64,000 nucleotides of DNA, from the IMG/VR virus record IMGVR_UViG_3300025732_000002, positions 1 to 64,000 of that record, one strand, 5' to 3'. Below, in pieces: positions 25,696 through 36,054 of the stretch; the first letter of the stretch is position 1; each line of letters begins with the position of its first letter. The translations under genes and the position numbers were made by a program. This stretch comes from a virus. Under the pieces are notes generated by a model. That model had not been told where the DNA came from. It made no database searches and saw only the letters and a program-made list of their open reading frames with translations.

Positions 25696-27281
25696 GCTAT
25701 TCACGCCGACAACTCTACGCCATGGGCGAGACATTGGGAGATTGCGTCACTCGCAAGGAGGGCGGCCGGATTGTGTATGGTGGTGGCGGAAGTGGCGGCG
25801 GAGGTGGGGCGCCGACTCAAAGCACAACCAACACCTCTAACATTCCTGAATACGCTCGTCCGTATGTAGAGACAATGTTGGGCGCTACCCAGCAGCAGCT
25901 GTTTAATACCGCCCCCGGACCCGACGGCACCACGCAGATTACTAGCGTTAAGCCGTACCAAGCGTTTGGTTCAGCTTCAGGGGAGGTTGATGCCAGCGGA
26001 AATCCGATGCTTAGAGGTTTGGGACCGGGAGAGATGACGGCCGCTCGCTCTGCTTACGCTCCGTTTGATCCGTTGCAAAACCAAGCATACCAAGGAGCGG
26101 CAAACCTCCAAGTTCCAGGTCAGTACGGCCAAGCCACGGACGTGGCTGGGGCTGGCATCATGGGCGCTCTTGGAACCGCAGGACAAGCGGGTCAGTACGG
26201 CGGTCTTGGTGCTCAGTACGGTGGCATGGGGGCGCAAGCAGGACAGCGAGCTGGTATGTACGGCGGCATGGGCGCACAAGCGGGGCGTCAAGGCATGGGC
26301 TACGGTGGCATGGGGGCGCAAGCAGGCCTACAAGGCATGCAATACGGGGCCGAAGCTGGACAAGCAGGAGCACAGTACGCACAACAGGCAACTGACCCCT
26401 ACGCCACGCAAGCGTATATGTCCCCATACATGCAAAACGTGGTGGGTGTACAGCAACGCGAAGCACAGCGTGCGTCGGATATTCTGGGCGCACAACAGCG
26501 TGGTCAAGCCACGCAAGCCGGGGCTTTTGGTGGCGGTCGTCAAGCCATCATGGAGGCAGAACGCCAGCGCAATTTAGCCACGCAGATGGGCGGTATTCAA
26601 GCCACCGGGCTGCAATCGGCTTTTGATCAAGCGCGTCAGGCCCAACAGTTTGGCGCCAATCTTGGACTACAAGGCAAACAAGCTGCCATGCAAGGCGCTG
26701 GTCTCGGTATTCAAGGTGCTCAAGCCGGTATGCAAGGCGCCGGTCTAGGTATTCAAGGTGCCCAGACAGGTATTCAGGGACAGCAAGCCGGTATTCAAGG
26801 CGCTCAAGCTGGTATGCAAGGCGCTCAGATTGGGCTGCAAGGTGTTGGCGCTCAGCAGGCGGGTTATGGCCAGGCCATTCAAGGCGCCGGTCAGTTGGGC
26901 AATCTGGGTACGCAACAACTGGCAGCACAGCAAGGAATTCTTGGAACGCAGGCGCAGTATGGCGCGTCACGTCAAGCGTACGATCAAAACGTTCTGAACC
27001 AGGCTATCCAGAACTATGCAATGCAGACGCAGTATCCGCAGCAACAGCTGGCGTTCATGAACGCTCAGTTGCGCGGTCTGCCCATGCAGGCTTCTACGAC
27101 GCAGTCGTATCAGGCGCCGCCGAGCTACTTGTCCCAGGCGGCAGGTCTGGGCGTGACTGGATTGGCGCTCAATAAGCTGGGTGCATTTGGTAAAAAGGGC
27201 GGTCTACCCAAGGACTTCGAGAAGAAGCGCATGGACGACGGCATCGCAGGTCTTGGCCTGTATAACGCAATGAAAAGCTAA
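25692..27281 (+). CDS. Gln/Gly/Ala-repeat internal virion protein (529 aa)
   Basis: Central repeats such as GGMGAQAGRQGMGYGGMGAQ near residues 175-215 and QGAQAGMQGAGLGIQGAQ near residues 330-390 are low complexity and repeat at DNA level. N- and C-terminal parts are less repetitive (RQAYDQNVLNQAIQNYAMQT; LGAFGKKGGLPKDFEKKRMD). Similar proteins lie among the ejected proteins of pelagic podoviruses. A role in the internal core or channel is inferred. Confidence 0.7.
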   Translation: MSYSRRQLYAMGETLGDCVTRKEGGRIVYGGGGSGGGGGAPTQSTTNTSNIPEYARPYVETMLGATQQQLFNTAPGPDGTTQITSVKPYQAFGSASGEVDASGNPMLRGLGPGEMTAARSAYAPFDPLQNQAYQGAANLQVPGQYGQATDVAGAGIMGALGTAGQAGQYGGLGAQYGGMGAQAGQRAGMYGGMGAQAGRQGMGYGGMGAQAGLQGMQYGAEAGQAGAQYAQQATDPYATQAYMSPYMQNVVGVQQREAQRASDILGAQQRGQATQAGAFGGGRQAIMEAERQRNLATQMGGIQATGLQSAFDQARQAQQFGANLGLQGKQAAMQGAGLGIQGAQAGMQGAGLGIQGAQTGIQGQQAGIQGAQAGMQGAQIGLQGVGAQQAGYGQAIQGAGQLGNLGTQQLAAQQGILGTQAQYGASRQAYDQNVLNQAIQNYAMQTQYPQQQLAFMNAQLRGLPMQASTTQSYQAPPSYLSQAAGLGVTGLALNKLGAFGKKGGLPKDFEKKRMDDGIAGLGLYNAMKS

Positions 27282-27290
27282 GGAACTGGC

Positions 27291-29660
27291 ATGAGCATCC
27301 AAGCTGGACTTAAAGAGCGCGCCTATGCCATTGCCGAGATGGCTCGCACGCCGGATCAGATCAAGGCTGCCCAGCGCAGTCTGAGCCAGGCCGTGCAGAA
27401 TGGCACGCTGCCGTCTTACGTTGGCATCCCGCTGATCAGCGAGCTGAACCAGAAGATGGCCAAAGCGGCCATGCCTCCTGCCGCCCCCGCTCCGCAACAG
27501 CCGCCCATTGCCCAGCAGGTGATGCAGCAGGCTCAGGCTGACCAAGGAGTGGCAACGTTGCCATCCAACCTGCCGCAGGAAGAGATGGCTGGCGGTGGGA
27601 TTGTTGCCTTTGCTGGCGGCGGGGGAACGGACCGCGGCATGATTGAGGCCCTGCTTGGCCGGGAAGAGGACGAGTCCGACGAGGAATACGACGAGATGGT
27701 CAGCGCCTTAGCTGGTGCCGGCCGCATGCCTGACATCAGCAGAATCCTGAAGATGGTGGAAGATTCAAACCTGCCGTCGGATGAGGGCATTGAGTCCTTG
27801 TCGCCGGTGGCGTCCAAGACTTTCCTGACCCGTACGCCTGAAGGCGCCGCGGTGGAGAATGTGACCCGTCGCGAGGGTGATGGCACGGTTCAGGTTGAGC
27901 GGGACAAGAAGGCCATCAGCGCCGAAGATGATGCGCTGCTCAAGTACGTGTTGGCCAAGGAAAGTGGCGGCCGTCGCTATGACCGATCGGGCAATCTGCT
28001 CACTTCTCCCAAGGGTGCGCAAGGCGAGATGCAGGTTATGCCCGGCACCCAGCTTGACCCCGGGTTTGGGGTTGAGCCTGCGCGCGACCGTAGCCCTGAC
28101 GAGATCGCTCGAGTTGGGCGTGACTACCTGAAAGCCATGCGTCAGCGTTACGGTGATGACAAGTTGGCGGCCATTGCCTACAACATGGGGCCTGGTGCTA
28201 CTGATAGGTGGCTGGCGTCTGGTGCCGATCCTGCTCGCCTGCCCGCTGAAACGCGCCAGTATGTTGCCGGCATGGCTGGTGGCGGTGCTGTGCGCTTCCA
28301 GAATCGTGGCGCAGTAAGCTTGGGCGGGATAGGTGATCTTGCCGAAATGTCTGCTGAAGAGATTAGGGATGCTGCTCGCCGTCGCCTGCGTATGGAGCAA
28401 GCGCGCGCGGCATTCTCTGCAATGCCTGAAGCCGTTGCTCCTCCCGCTGCTACGCCATCCGCCGCTACGCCTTCCGCATCTTCTGCAACAAAAGGAATGG
28501 GTACGTTTGGTCGAATTGCAGGGCCGCTTGGACTTGCCACTTTGGGCTTTGACATTGGCAAAAATGTTATGGAACGCAAGCAGGCGGATGAGCTGAAGAA
28601 GTACGGCGCAGAACCTGAGCCGACTGCAGACGAGCTTGAGCGCGCATCACGTCCTGCGTTCATGAAAGACGTGAGCATGAGCCCGAAGGAGCAGCAAGAG
28701 CGCGGCATCAAGCCTTTGGCTCCTTTGACCTACACGCCTGCTGGAGTTGAGACCTACGGACCTCGCCCGGGATATACGCCGCCGGCCAAGCCCGGGAAAA
28801 CCGGGGAAACTGGCCCAGTTACTTTCTCTGGAATTTCTCCGTTTGATGTGGACGAAGAGAACCAGCGCATTGCTGCCGAGAAAGCCCGTCAAGAAGAAGC
28901 TGCTCGATATACCGCTCAAGATATTGAAAGTGGGCCCGGAGCTGCTGGCGTAGGTGGTACTGAGACGGCCGCAGGCGGCAAAGGCGCCGGGACATCCGAA
29001 GAAGAACCAAAGAGCAAACTGGAGCAACTGCTCGAGGCGCGTTTGGGTCGTTTGGATAAGCAGCGCGAAGAGGATAAGTACTTGGCTCTGCTTGCTGCCG
29101 GCTTGGGTATTGCTGGTGGTACATCGCCATATGCCCTTGCAAACATTGGCCAAGGCGGGCAGGCTGGAGTTTCTTCCCTGCTGCGCTCGGCCGCGACCCG
29201 CACCGCAGAAGAGAATGCCATCATGCAAGGTCAGCTTGGCCTTGAGCGCTACAAGAGCTTGGCTGATATCCGTAGACAGGGCTTGGAATCCCAGAAGTTC
29301 CTCAAAGGCTTGGAGCTTGATCTCAGGAAGCAGGTTGAAGAGGGCAAGATTACCAAGGCTCAAGAGGGGCAGCGTCTGCGCGCGGCAGAGATTGCTCGTC
29401 GCATGGAGCAGGACTATTTGGGTCGGGCTGAAACCACGGCAAAAGGATTGGTGTCCAAGAACCCGCTGCTTTCTATGGATGAGGGCAAGTCAAATGCCTT
29501 TGTTCAAGATGCTGTTGCCGCTGCCAGAAACAGGCTTAACCTGCATACGGGTTATCGCAACTTGATGCGTCAGGCTTATGATGGGTATGATCCCGGTGAA
29601 ATAGACGTGGGTCAGGACATGAATGACCTGCTCGGGAAGTATCTAAAACCCAAAAAGTAA
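27291..29660 (+). CDS. Internal virion protein with lytic transglycosylase domain (789 aa)
   Basis: Residues about 215-310 form an SLT-type lytic transglycosylase: E224 in LAKESGG is the likely catalytic acid, followed by SPKGAQGEMQVMPGT, and IAYNMGPGATDRWLASG. Such domains cut peptidoglycan during DNA ejection. MAGGG motifs and an Ala-rich linker surround it. A charged helical C-terminal region (about 545-789) suggests assembly into an ejected core. One copy of the dispersed palindrome is near the start. Confidence 0.85.
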   Translation: MSIQAGLKERAYAIAEMARTPDQIKAAQRSLSQAVQNGTLPSYVGIPLISELNQKMAKAAMPPAAPAPQQPPIAQQVMQQAQADQGVATLPSNLPQEEMAGGGIVAFAGGGGTDRGMIEALLGREEDESDEEYDEMVSALAGAGRMPDISRILKMVEDSNLPSDEGIESLSPVASKTFLTRTPEGAAVENVTRREGDGTVQVERDKKAISAEDDALLKYVLAKESGGRRYDRSGNLLTSPKGAQGEMQVMPGTQLDPGFGVEPARDRSPDEIARVGRDYLKAMRQRYGDDKLAAIAYNMGPGATDRWLASGADPARLPAETRQYVAGMAGGGAVRFQNRGAVSLGGIGDLAEMSAEEIRDAARRRLRMEQARAAFSAMPEAVAPPAATPSAATPSASSATKGMGTFGRIAGPLGLATLGFDIGKNVMERKQADELKKYGAEPEPTADELERASRPAFMKDVSMSPKEQQERGIKPLAPLTYTPAGVETYGPRPGYTPPAKPGKTGETGPVTFSGISPFDVDEENQRIAAEKARQEEAARYTAQDIESGPGAAGVGGTETAAGGKGAGTSEEEPKSKLEQLLEARLGRLDKQREEDKYLALLAAGLGIAGGTSPYALANIGQGGQAGVSSLLRSAATRTAEENAIMQGQLGLERYKSLADIRRQGLESQKFLKGLELDLRKQVEEGKITKAQEGQRLRAAEIARRMEQDYLGRAETTAKGLVSKNPLLSMDEGKSNAFVQDAVAAARNRLNLHTGYRNLMRQAYDGYDPGEIDVGQDMNDLLGKYLKPKK
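27550..27563. repeat. Palindrome copy 4
   Basis: Inside the transglycosylase-domain gene, read as ATLP, a different frame from most copies. Confidence 0.8.
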
Positions 29661-29669
29661 GGGTGCCCC

Positions 29670-32600
29670 ATGGCAACAGTTGAGGATCTCTTTGCTGCAT
29701 TGAAAGCTGCCGATGCGGCAGGGAACACCGAGGACGCAACCAAGATCGCTCAATACCTGAGTGGTCTTGGATATGGGCCCAAGATAGAAGCCGCTCCGCC
29801 CAAGAAAGAAACTGGCTTCAAGGATTACTTAAAGGACATTCCTAAAGCCGTTGGCCGTGGTGCCACTGGTCTGTTGGAAACGTCTGCAATTGGCGCGTCT
29901 GCCCTGTTGCCGGAAGACTACGAGAAGTCTGTTCGAGCTGGCATTGAGAGCTTGGCCAAACCCACCCGCGAGTACTTGGCTCCTGCTACGCCTGAGATTG
30001 GCGAGAGCGTATCTAGCAAACTGCTTTCTGGTGTTGGATCTACTCTACCATTTTTTGTTGCCGGTCCTTTGGGCCTTGCTGGTCGTGTTGGCGCTGGCGC
30101 TCTTGGTGTTTCCGCTGGTGCCGGTGAAGCGCGTCAGGCCGCAGAACAAGCGGGCGCTACGCCTGAAGAGATTAGTCGGGCTACTGCGTTGGGCGCGCCA
30201 ACAGGCATGCTGGACATTCTTGCCCCCAACATTGGTCCACTCAAGAGTATCTTCACCACTGCCCTTGCCCGCGGTGGGGTGGAAGGTTTGACCGAAGCCG
30301 CCCAGAAGGTGGCCCAGAACTACATTGCCAAAGGCGTCTACGATCCCAAGAAAGACGTGCTTGAAGGATCAGGTGAGGAAGGCGTCTATGGCGCTGGTGT
30401 TGGCGCGCTAACCAGTCTGTTGGTTGATTTGACTCTTGGCCGTCGTGCTAAGGGCGCAGTTACCCCGCCCCCGGAGAGGCCGCCTGCTGCAGCTGCTGCA
30501 CCAGAAGCACCTGCCGCCCTTGGCCTGCCTAGCATAGAGGCCCAGCCGGCCCGCCCCGGGTTCTCTGCGCAACAAGCCCAAGACCTGCGGCAAGAAGCCG
30601 AGCAGTTGGAGCAGATGCGTCAGCAGGCTATTGAGCAGAACCGTCTGGATGACGTGGCCAGGATTGAGGCGGCCATGCTTGCCCAGCAAGAACGTGTTGC
30701 CGGCATGTCAGGGTTTACCCGATCGGATGGCAACGTTGCCATTCGTCAAGCCATGGAAGAGCGGCGACAGGCGGAGGAAGACCAGGTTCGGGCTGAAGCT
30801 GTTGCCGCAGAACGACAGCGCCAAGCGCAGATCAGACAGATTCAGGCAGCCACGTTTGACCCGGATCCTGTGCGAAATGAGCTGATTAAGCGTAGAGAGC
30901 TGGAGCGATTGGGGGCTGGTCCTGCCGCCCCTGCCGCCCCTGCCGCCCCTGCAGAGCCTGCCGCCCCTGCCCAGCTGGAAGAGCCGGCCGGCCTGTACGG
31001 CAAACGTGAGCCGCTCGAGACTGAGCCGCAAGCCAAGCCCCGTGGCGTGCAGAAGTTTGAATTCACGCCTGAAGAGCAGGCAGAGATCAAGTCCGTCAAG
31101 GAAAGTCTTGCGGCCATCAACAAGGACATTACCGCAGCCAAGGCTCAAAAGACGAGCCTGTTCAAGGCGCTCGAGGGCAAACTGACTTTTCGTCCGGGCT
31201 CGATTAACCTGGCTGATATCGACGTGGATAAGAAGTCCCTGCGTCGCCTGTACAACAAGGAAGGCAAAGGCGCCCTGCTTGAGGACATGGTTGAGGATGG
31301 GGCGCTGGACGACTTCCTGCCTCCCGAGAACCGCAAGCTGGTTGGCGGCCAAGAGAATCCAAGGTTTGATTCTCAGGCTGCAATTGATCACATTACCGGC
31401 AAGCTGCGGTCTGGTGATTACACGTCAGAGATTGAGGCTGCAAACTTGGCTGCGCTGGAGCAACAGCGGGATGCGGCCAAGGCTGAGCTGGAGAAACTGG
31501 AAACGTTGCCAGCCATAAATCGTGAGTTGGCTGCAGGTCGTCGCCCTGCCGAGCCAAGTCTGCAGGATCTGATGGAAGAGGCGGCCAACACTGGTTTGGA
31601 CGTTGAGGCTATCAAGGAAGATGTTGCTCGCCGCATGCCGGATGCAACTGATGCCCAGTATCGTGGTGCTTTGTACAACGCATTGACGGCGGCAACAAGC
31701 AAAGAGCCGTTATATGAAAAGTATGCCCTGATTAGCGCCAACCCAGAGCAATCCAAAAATGCAAATGCTCACGCCAAAGACTTTGGCGGATCTGTTGTCT
31801 ACCAAAATGGCGACATTGGATTGGTTCAGGCGTACAGTGCAATCAATGGAGACCCTGTTTACATTCCGTTTAAGGGTGAGTATCGGGTTGGGAAAGATAT
31901 TGAAAGCATTCAAACCAACCCTCTTAATCTGACGCCCGAGCAGAAAAAAGAATTGTCGGACGCAAGAAAACAAGTTATTGAAGAAGAATCAAAGCGCAAA
32001 GAAACCGTAGTCAAGTTTGACAAAGATGGTCTTGGTTTTTCAAAGGATATAGATCCACGCATGGTTTCGGTTTTGCGCGGATGGAAAAAGATGTTGAACA
32101 TTCCAAATAATGTTTACATCACAACCATTGAAGACGCTAGAGCAAACAGCAAAAACTTCACGGGTCCGTATCGCCGGATAGGATCTGCAGCGCTTGACCC
32201 AAATGCTGAAGGAACAATGCGTCACCTTGGCAATGGTGAGTACTACATAACATTCACAAAATCTACCAGCGTAGGAAGAATGCTGGAGGTTTTAGCCCAT
32301 GAGCTTGGGCACATCCATGAGGTTGTGGTTTTTAACAATGCTTCTCCAGAAATGAAGAAGGCAATTGTTGATGAGTACAACAAGTGGCTGAAATCAAATC
32401 AAGGCAAAACTGCTCGAGAGCACATTGAAAGCATGCGCGCAAAGCGGTTTGCAAGAAGCGCTGCAGCAAAGACGGATGCATCTTTGATGTCTTCTGAAAT
32501 GCGGTCCTACTGGCGTCGCTTTGATGAGTGGTACGCAGACCAAGTTTCTCGTTGGGCAACCACCCAAGAGAAACCTTTGAGCGTTGTTGAAAAGTTTTTT

Positions 32601-35600
32601 GCAAAGCTTGGAGCGGCACTCAAGCGATTCTTTAACTCTTTGCGCGGTAAAAACTTTTTGCCATCAGAGACGTTTATTGACTACATGGATCGCGTCACAT
32701 CTTCCGCAAAGTCTGACGCAGCTCCGATTGCAAGCGTTGGACAGATGGAAATGTTTGCGCTTGAGAAGCCCATTCTTGGCTTTGCAACAAAAGAACCAGC
32801 ACCTGTTCGCACCCAGATGGGCAACGATGCCATGGAGATGCTCGAGGGTATTGGCCGCTCTGTTGCCCCGCCTGAGCCTGGCTACATCCAAAAGGTTCGT
32901 CAGTCTTGGGACAACGCGCGCGACAACCCAAAGGCTACCCGAGAGGCTGCGTACGGCGCATTCCGAAAGTTTGCCGATCAGGTTGAGACGTGGTCATTCA
33001 GCAGTGATGCTGCGCTGAACAACCAGATCCGCCGTGAAGTGATGAACTCCATGGTTGGTAACGAGCAGAAGATTGGAATGCTGCTCAACACCAGCCTGAG
33101 CCAGACCGCTCACTCTGACGCCATTGCCAACCTGTTCTTAATGGAAGGCAACATCAAGTACGACACTGAGTTGCACAAGTGGGTCGGCGTCAAGGATGAT
33201 CGCAACATCTTCAATCTGTCCAAAAAGCTGGACGAGATTGCGGAAAAGCACGGTTTAACAAAAGAGCAGATTGAGCTTATTGCCCATACGGCTTTTGAGG
33301 CTCGCCGCACACAAGAACTTAATGAGTTCAATGACAACATTGATGCTCAGGTTGAGGCCATGCGGGCAGAGGCTAGGGCTATGCGCGCGGCAGGAAAGCC
33401 TGTTGCCGCAAGCGCTTTGAGTGACAAGGCACAAGCCCTTCTTGCTAAGCGCAAGAATACAAAGAACATGCCGGCGGAAAAAATTCAGACTGGCATGCAG
33501 TTCTTCAAGATGTTCCCAGAGCTTAACGAAGTCTCTGAGATTTGGAACGGCATTCGTAGCAATGCTCTTGATGTAATGGTTGACACCGGCCTTTACACAA
33601 GAGAAGAAGCAGACATGCTTATGGATGCAGCCGGGTACGTTCCGTTTTTCCGCGAGGATCAAATTGAAGAAGGCAAGGGTCCGAAAGAGTTCTTGCGTTC
33701 GCTGGCTGTACAAGCGGACAAAGGATTGAAAGGGTCAGAGAAGCCGGTCAACGACATCTTTGACAACATGGTGCGCTGGACTCAGTACGCCATCAACCGC
33801 GGTGTACGCAACCGCTCCGGCGTGGCGCTTGCCACTACGGCCGAAAAGCTTGGCCTTGCTAACAAAATCCATGACAAGAACAATCCAGACAACATTGGGA
33901 TTGGGTTTGATGAGCAAGGCAACCCGATGCTGGAAAAGGTTTCCGGTCGTGGTGTTATCCCGTTCAATACGCCCGCTCAAGCAAGCCAAGCTCGCGCCAC
34001 CCAAGATTCTCTGAAGGATTACGGAGTCTTGGCGGTTGAGGTGGAGCAAGATGGGAAAATGGTAAAGAGATATGTACTGTCTCCTCCCATGCCTGCGGAC
34101 AATCTGGTCTACGTTTGGCAAGACGGGGAAAGGGTTGGCTATAACATGGCTGACCCGCTGTTTATGTCAGCCTTCCGTGGTCTCGAGTCTGTGGCTATCC
34201 CGACGGTCAAAGTGTTCAGCAAGATGGCTGACGTGCTGCGTCAGTCTGTGGTGCTGTACCCCCTGTTCTCTATCGCTCAGGTTCCGCAGGACTCGTTTGC
34301 TGCAATGTTCACGTCCGGCTTGAAGCCGCAGTACGCCCTGTCCATTCCCTTTCGTGCGGTCAAGGAATTTATCCAGACCCTGCGCGGCAAGAGCAAGGCG
34401 CATGAGGAGCTGAAGAACATTGGTGCCGTTGGCGTGCGTGACTTCACGTCTGCCGTGATCCGTGCTGATGCCGAGATCTTTGCGGGGCTCAAGCAAGAAA
34501 AGAGTTTCTGGGCTGGCGTAAAGCGCAAGCTTGGCAACTTGGCCATGGCCGCTGATAACGCTGTGCGTCAGGCCACGTTCGAGGCGGCAGAGGCTCAGGG
34601 CTTGAGCAAAGCAGAGGCGTATGAGAAGGCGTTCGAGATCTTCAACGTGCGCCGCCGCGGCAACAGCAAGATGCTTGCCTTGGCTGGCCAGGTTATCCCG
34701 TTCTTCAACGCCTACCTCGCTGCCCAGCATGTGGCCTACCGTACGCTGACCGGTGTTGGCACGTCGCCCACTGAGCGCAAGGCAGCCTTCCAAACGCTGG
34801 CTGCCACGACCGGCTCGGTGATGGCTCTGTCTGTCCTGTACGCCATGATGAATGGTGACGACGAGGATTACCTGAACAAGCCGACGCCTACGCGTGACCG
34901 TCTGCTGATGATCCCTGGCTCTGGTGGATTCAGCATCCCACTGCGCGCGGACATCTTTGCGCTACCCAAGGTGGTTGCCGAGCATACGTACATGCTGCTC
35001 ACGGATAACGGCTATGAGGATTCAGCAAAGTTCCGTGCGTCTCTTGCATCACTGTTGGCCAACTCTATCCTGAGCCCGACGCCTGTGCCACAGGCCATCA
35101 AGCCGCTGACAGAGGCAATCATCAACTACGACTTCTTCCAGCAGAAGCCGTTGGTTGGCTTGTTCCAGCAGAAGAAAGAGCTGGGGCGCCAGTTCGAGGA
35201 CAGCACGTCTGAGATTTCCAAGCTGCTGGGCAAGACCGGCGTGGTATCGCCCATCGTGGCAGATCACCTGATCCGCGGTATGTTTGGGTCATTTGGTGGT
35301 TTGCTCATGTACATGACTAATCCGATCTTGGCTGAGATGTCCGGCACTCCGCGCCCGTCTTTGTCTTTCCAAGATGCATTGGCCACTATCCCCAACGCTA
35401 GTGGATTCGTTTCCAAAGAATATGAATCTGCTCTGCGCAAGGACTTCTATGCCCTGAGAGAGGTGACCGAGCGCGCGGCTTCAACTCTGTCTGACCTGAA
35501 GCAACGTAGCCCGCAAGACATTGCAGACTACCTGTCGGATGAGACGGTCCGTCAGCGAGTTGCCTTGGCTCCGGCCGTTAACCAGATTGCCACGCAACTA

Positions 35601-35759
35601 ACTAACATCCGCAAAGCTGTGACCATGATTAGTCAAGCGTCAGAAGATCGGATGGACGAGGATGAGAAGCAGCGGCAGATCAAGCAGCTGCGAGAGGCTG
35701 AGCGGCAGCTACTCCAAGGGGTAAACCTGAAGAAGCTGCGCGAGATGGCCAATCTGTAA
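29670..35759 (+). CDS. Giant internal virion protein with HELGH metallopeptidase motif (2029 aa)
   Basis: Largest gene of the window. Residues about 25-260 hold hydrophobic helices (LSGVGSTLPFFVAGPLGLAG). Long coiled-coil and Pro/Ala linkers run to about 500. H877-E-L-G-H881 in EVLAHELGHIHEVVVF is a zinc-peptidase (HExxH) motif. The C-terminal half has long helices, some hydrophobic (VVLYPLFSIAQVPQDSF, ALAGQVIPFFNAYLAA). Size, order after the transglycosylase gene and modular build fit a multi-domain ejected protein that follows DNA into the cell. The peptidase target is unknown. It contains one copy of the dispersed palindrome near 30728. Confidence 0.85.
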   Translation: MATVEDLFAALKAADAAGNTEDATKIAQYLSGLGYGPKIEAAPPKKETGFKDYLKDIPKAVGRGATGLLETSAIGASALLPEDYEKSVRAGIESLAKPTREYLAPATPEIGESVSSKLLSGVGSTLPFFVAGPLGLAGRVGAGALGVSAGAGEARQAAEQAGATPEEISRATALGAPTGMLDILAPNIGPLKSIFTTALARGGVEGLTEAAQKVAQNYIAKGVYDPKKDVLEGSGEEGVYGAGVGALTSLLVDLTLGRRAKGAVTPPPERPPAAAAAPEAPAALGLPSIEAQPARPGFSAQQAQDLRQEAEQLEQMRQQAIEQNRLDDVARIEAAMLAQQERVAGMSGFTRSDGNVAIRQAMEERRQAEEDQVRAEAVAAERQRQAQIRQIQAATFDPDPVRNELIKRRELERLGAGPAAPAAPAAPAEPAAPAQLEEPAGLYGKREPLETEPQAKPRGVQKFEFTPEEQAEIKSVKESLAAINKDITAAKAQKTSLFKALEGKLTFRPGSINLADIDVDKKSLRRLYNKEGKGALLEDMVEDGALDDFLPPENRKLVGGQENPRFDSQAAIDHITGKLRSGDYTSEIEAANLAALEQQRDAAKAELEKLETLPAINRELAAGRRPAEPSLQDLMEEAANTGLDVEAIKEDVARRMPDATDAQYRGALYNALTAATSKEPLYEKYALISANPEQSKNANAHAKDFGGSVVYQNGDIGLVQAYSAINGDPVYIPFKGEYRVGKDIESIQTNPLNLTPEQKKELSDARKQVIEEESKRKETVVKFDKDGLGFSKDIDPRMVSVLRGWKKMLNIPNNVYITTIEDARANSKNFTGPYRRIGSAALDPNAEGTMRHLGNGEYYITFTKSTSVGRMLEVLAHELGHIHEVVVFNNASPEMKKAIVDEYNKWLKSNQGKTAREHIESMRAKRFARSAAAKTDASLMSSEMRSYWRRFDEWYADQVSRWATTQEKPLSVVEKFFAKLGAALKRFFNSLRGKNFLPSETFIDYMDRVTSSAKSDAAPIASVGQMEMFALEKPILGFATKEPAPVRTQMGNDAMEMLEGIGRSVAPPEPGYIQKVRQSWDNARDNPKATREAAYGAFRKFADQVETWSFSSDAALNNQIRREVMNSMVGNEQKIGMLLNTSLSQTAHSDAIANLFLMEGNIKYDTELHKWVGVKDDRNIFNLSKKLDEIAEKHGLTKEQIELIAHTAFEARRTQELNEFNDNIDAQVEAMRAEARAMRAAGKPVAASALSDKAQALLAKRKNTKNMPAEKIQTGMQFFKMFPELNEVSEIWNGIRSNALDVMVDTGLYTREEADMLMDAAGYVPFFREDQIEEGKGPKEFLRSLAVQADKGLKGSEKPVNDIFDNMVRWTQYAINRGVRNRSGVALATTAEKLGLANKIHDKNNPDNIGIGFDEQGNPMLEKVSGRGVIPFNTPAQASQARATQDSLKDYGVLAVEVEQDGKMVKRYVLSPPMPADNLVYVWQDGERVGYNMADPLFMSAFRGLESVAIPTVKVFSKMADVLRQSVVLYPLFSIAQVPQDSFAAMFTSGLKPQYALSIPFRAVKEFIQTLRGKSKAHEELKNIGAVGVRDFTSAVIRADAEIFAGLKQEKSFWAGVKRKLGNLAMAADNAVRQATFEAAEAQGLSKAEAYEKAFEIFNVRRRGNSKMLALAGQVIPFFNAYLAAQHVAYRTLTGVGTSPTERKAAFQTLAATTGSVMALSVLYAMMNGDDEDYLNKPTPTRDRLLMIPGSGGFSIPLRADIFALPKVVAEHTYMLLTDNGYEDSAKFRASLASLLANSILSPTPVPQAIKPLTEAIINYDFFQQKPLVGLFQQKKELGRQFEDSTSEISKLLGKTGVVSPIVADHLIRGMFGSFGGLLMYMTNPILAEMSGTPRPSLSFQDALATIPNASGFVSKEYESALRKDFYALREVTERAASTLSDLKQRSPQDIADYLSDETVRQRVALAPAVNQIATQLTNIRKAVTMISQASEDRMDEDEKQRQIKQLREAERQLLQGVNLKKLREMANL
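30728..30741. repeat. Palindrome copy 5
   Basis: Inside the 2029-residue gene, read as DGNVAI; extended 16-bp form. Confidence 0.8.
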
Positions 35760-35760
35760 C

Positions 35761-36054
35761 CTACGGGTTGCGCTCCTTGGCCAGAGCCTCGATGGTCATG
35801 GCCAGGAGATCCCACTCTGTCAGCTTGTATCTGGTGAAGAAGCCGCCGTCGCCCAGCCCATGATAGCCCTGTTTGGGGTCTACGTGGTGGGTTGGGCATA
35901 GGGGTATGACCAGCCAGTCTGACGCCTTCTGAGCGCCGCCTGCTGCCCCGCGGGGGTGGTGCAGGATGGCAGGTGTCTGGCCATATCCAAGGTGCCGGCA
36001 TAGGATGCAGCCAAGATCCGCCACGTCGTTCATGTGGCGTTTGATATGGCTCAT
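35761..36054 (-). CDS. Ref-like HNH nuclease (97 aa)
   Basis: Two Cys pairs and a His pair (CILCRHLGYG, ILHHPRGAAGG, IPLCPTHHVDPKQGYHGLGD) with FFTRYKLTEWDLL match the RecA-dependent nuclease family of phage P1 Ref and relatives. Such enzymes make RecA-dependent DNA breaks and stimulate recombination. It lies at the end of the early operon that also holds the exonuclease and annealing protein. The stop is one base from the stop of the 2029-residue gene on the other strand. Confidence 0.8.
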   Translation of the reverse strand: MSHIKRHMNDVADLGCILCRHLGYGQTPAILHHPRGAAGGAQKASDWLVIPLCPTHHVDPKQGYHGLGDGGFFTRYKLTEWDLLAMTIEALAKERNP

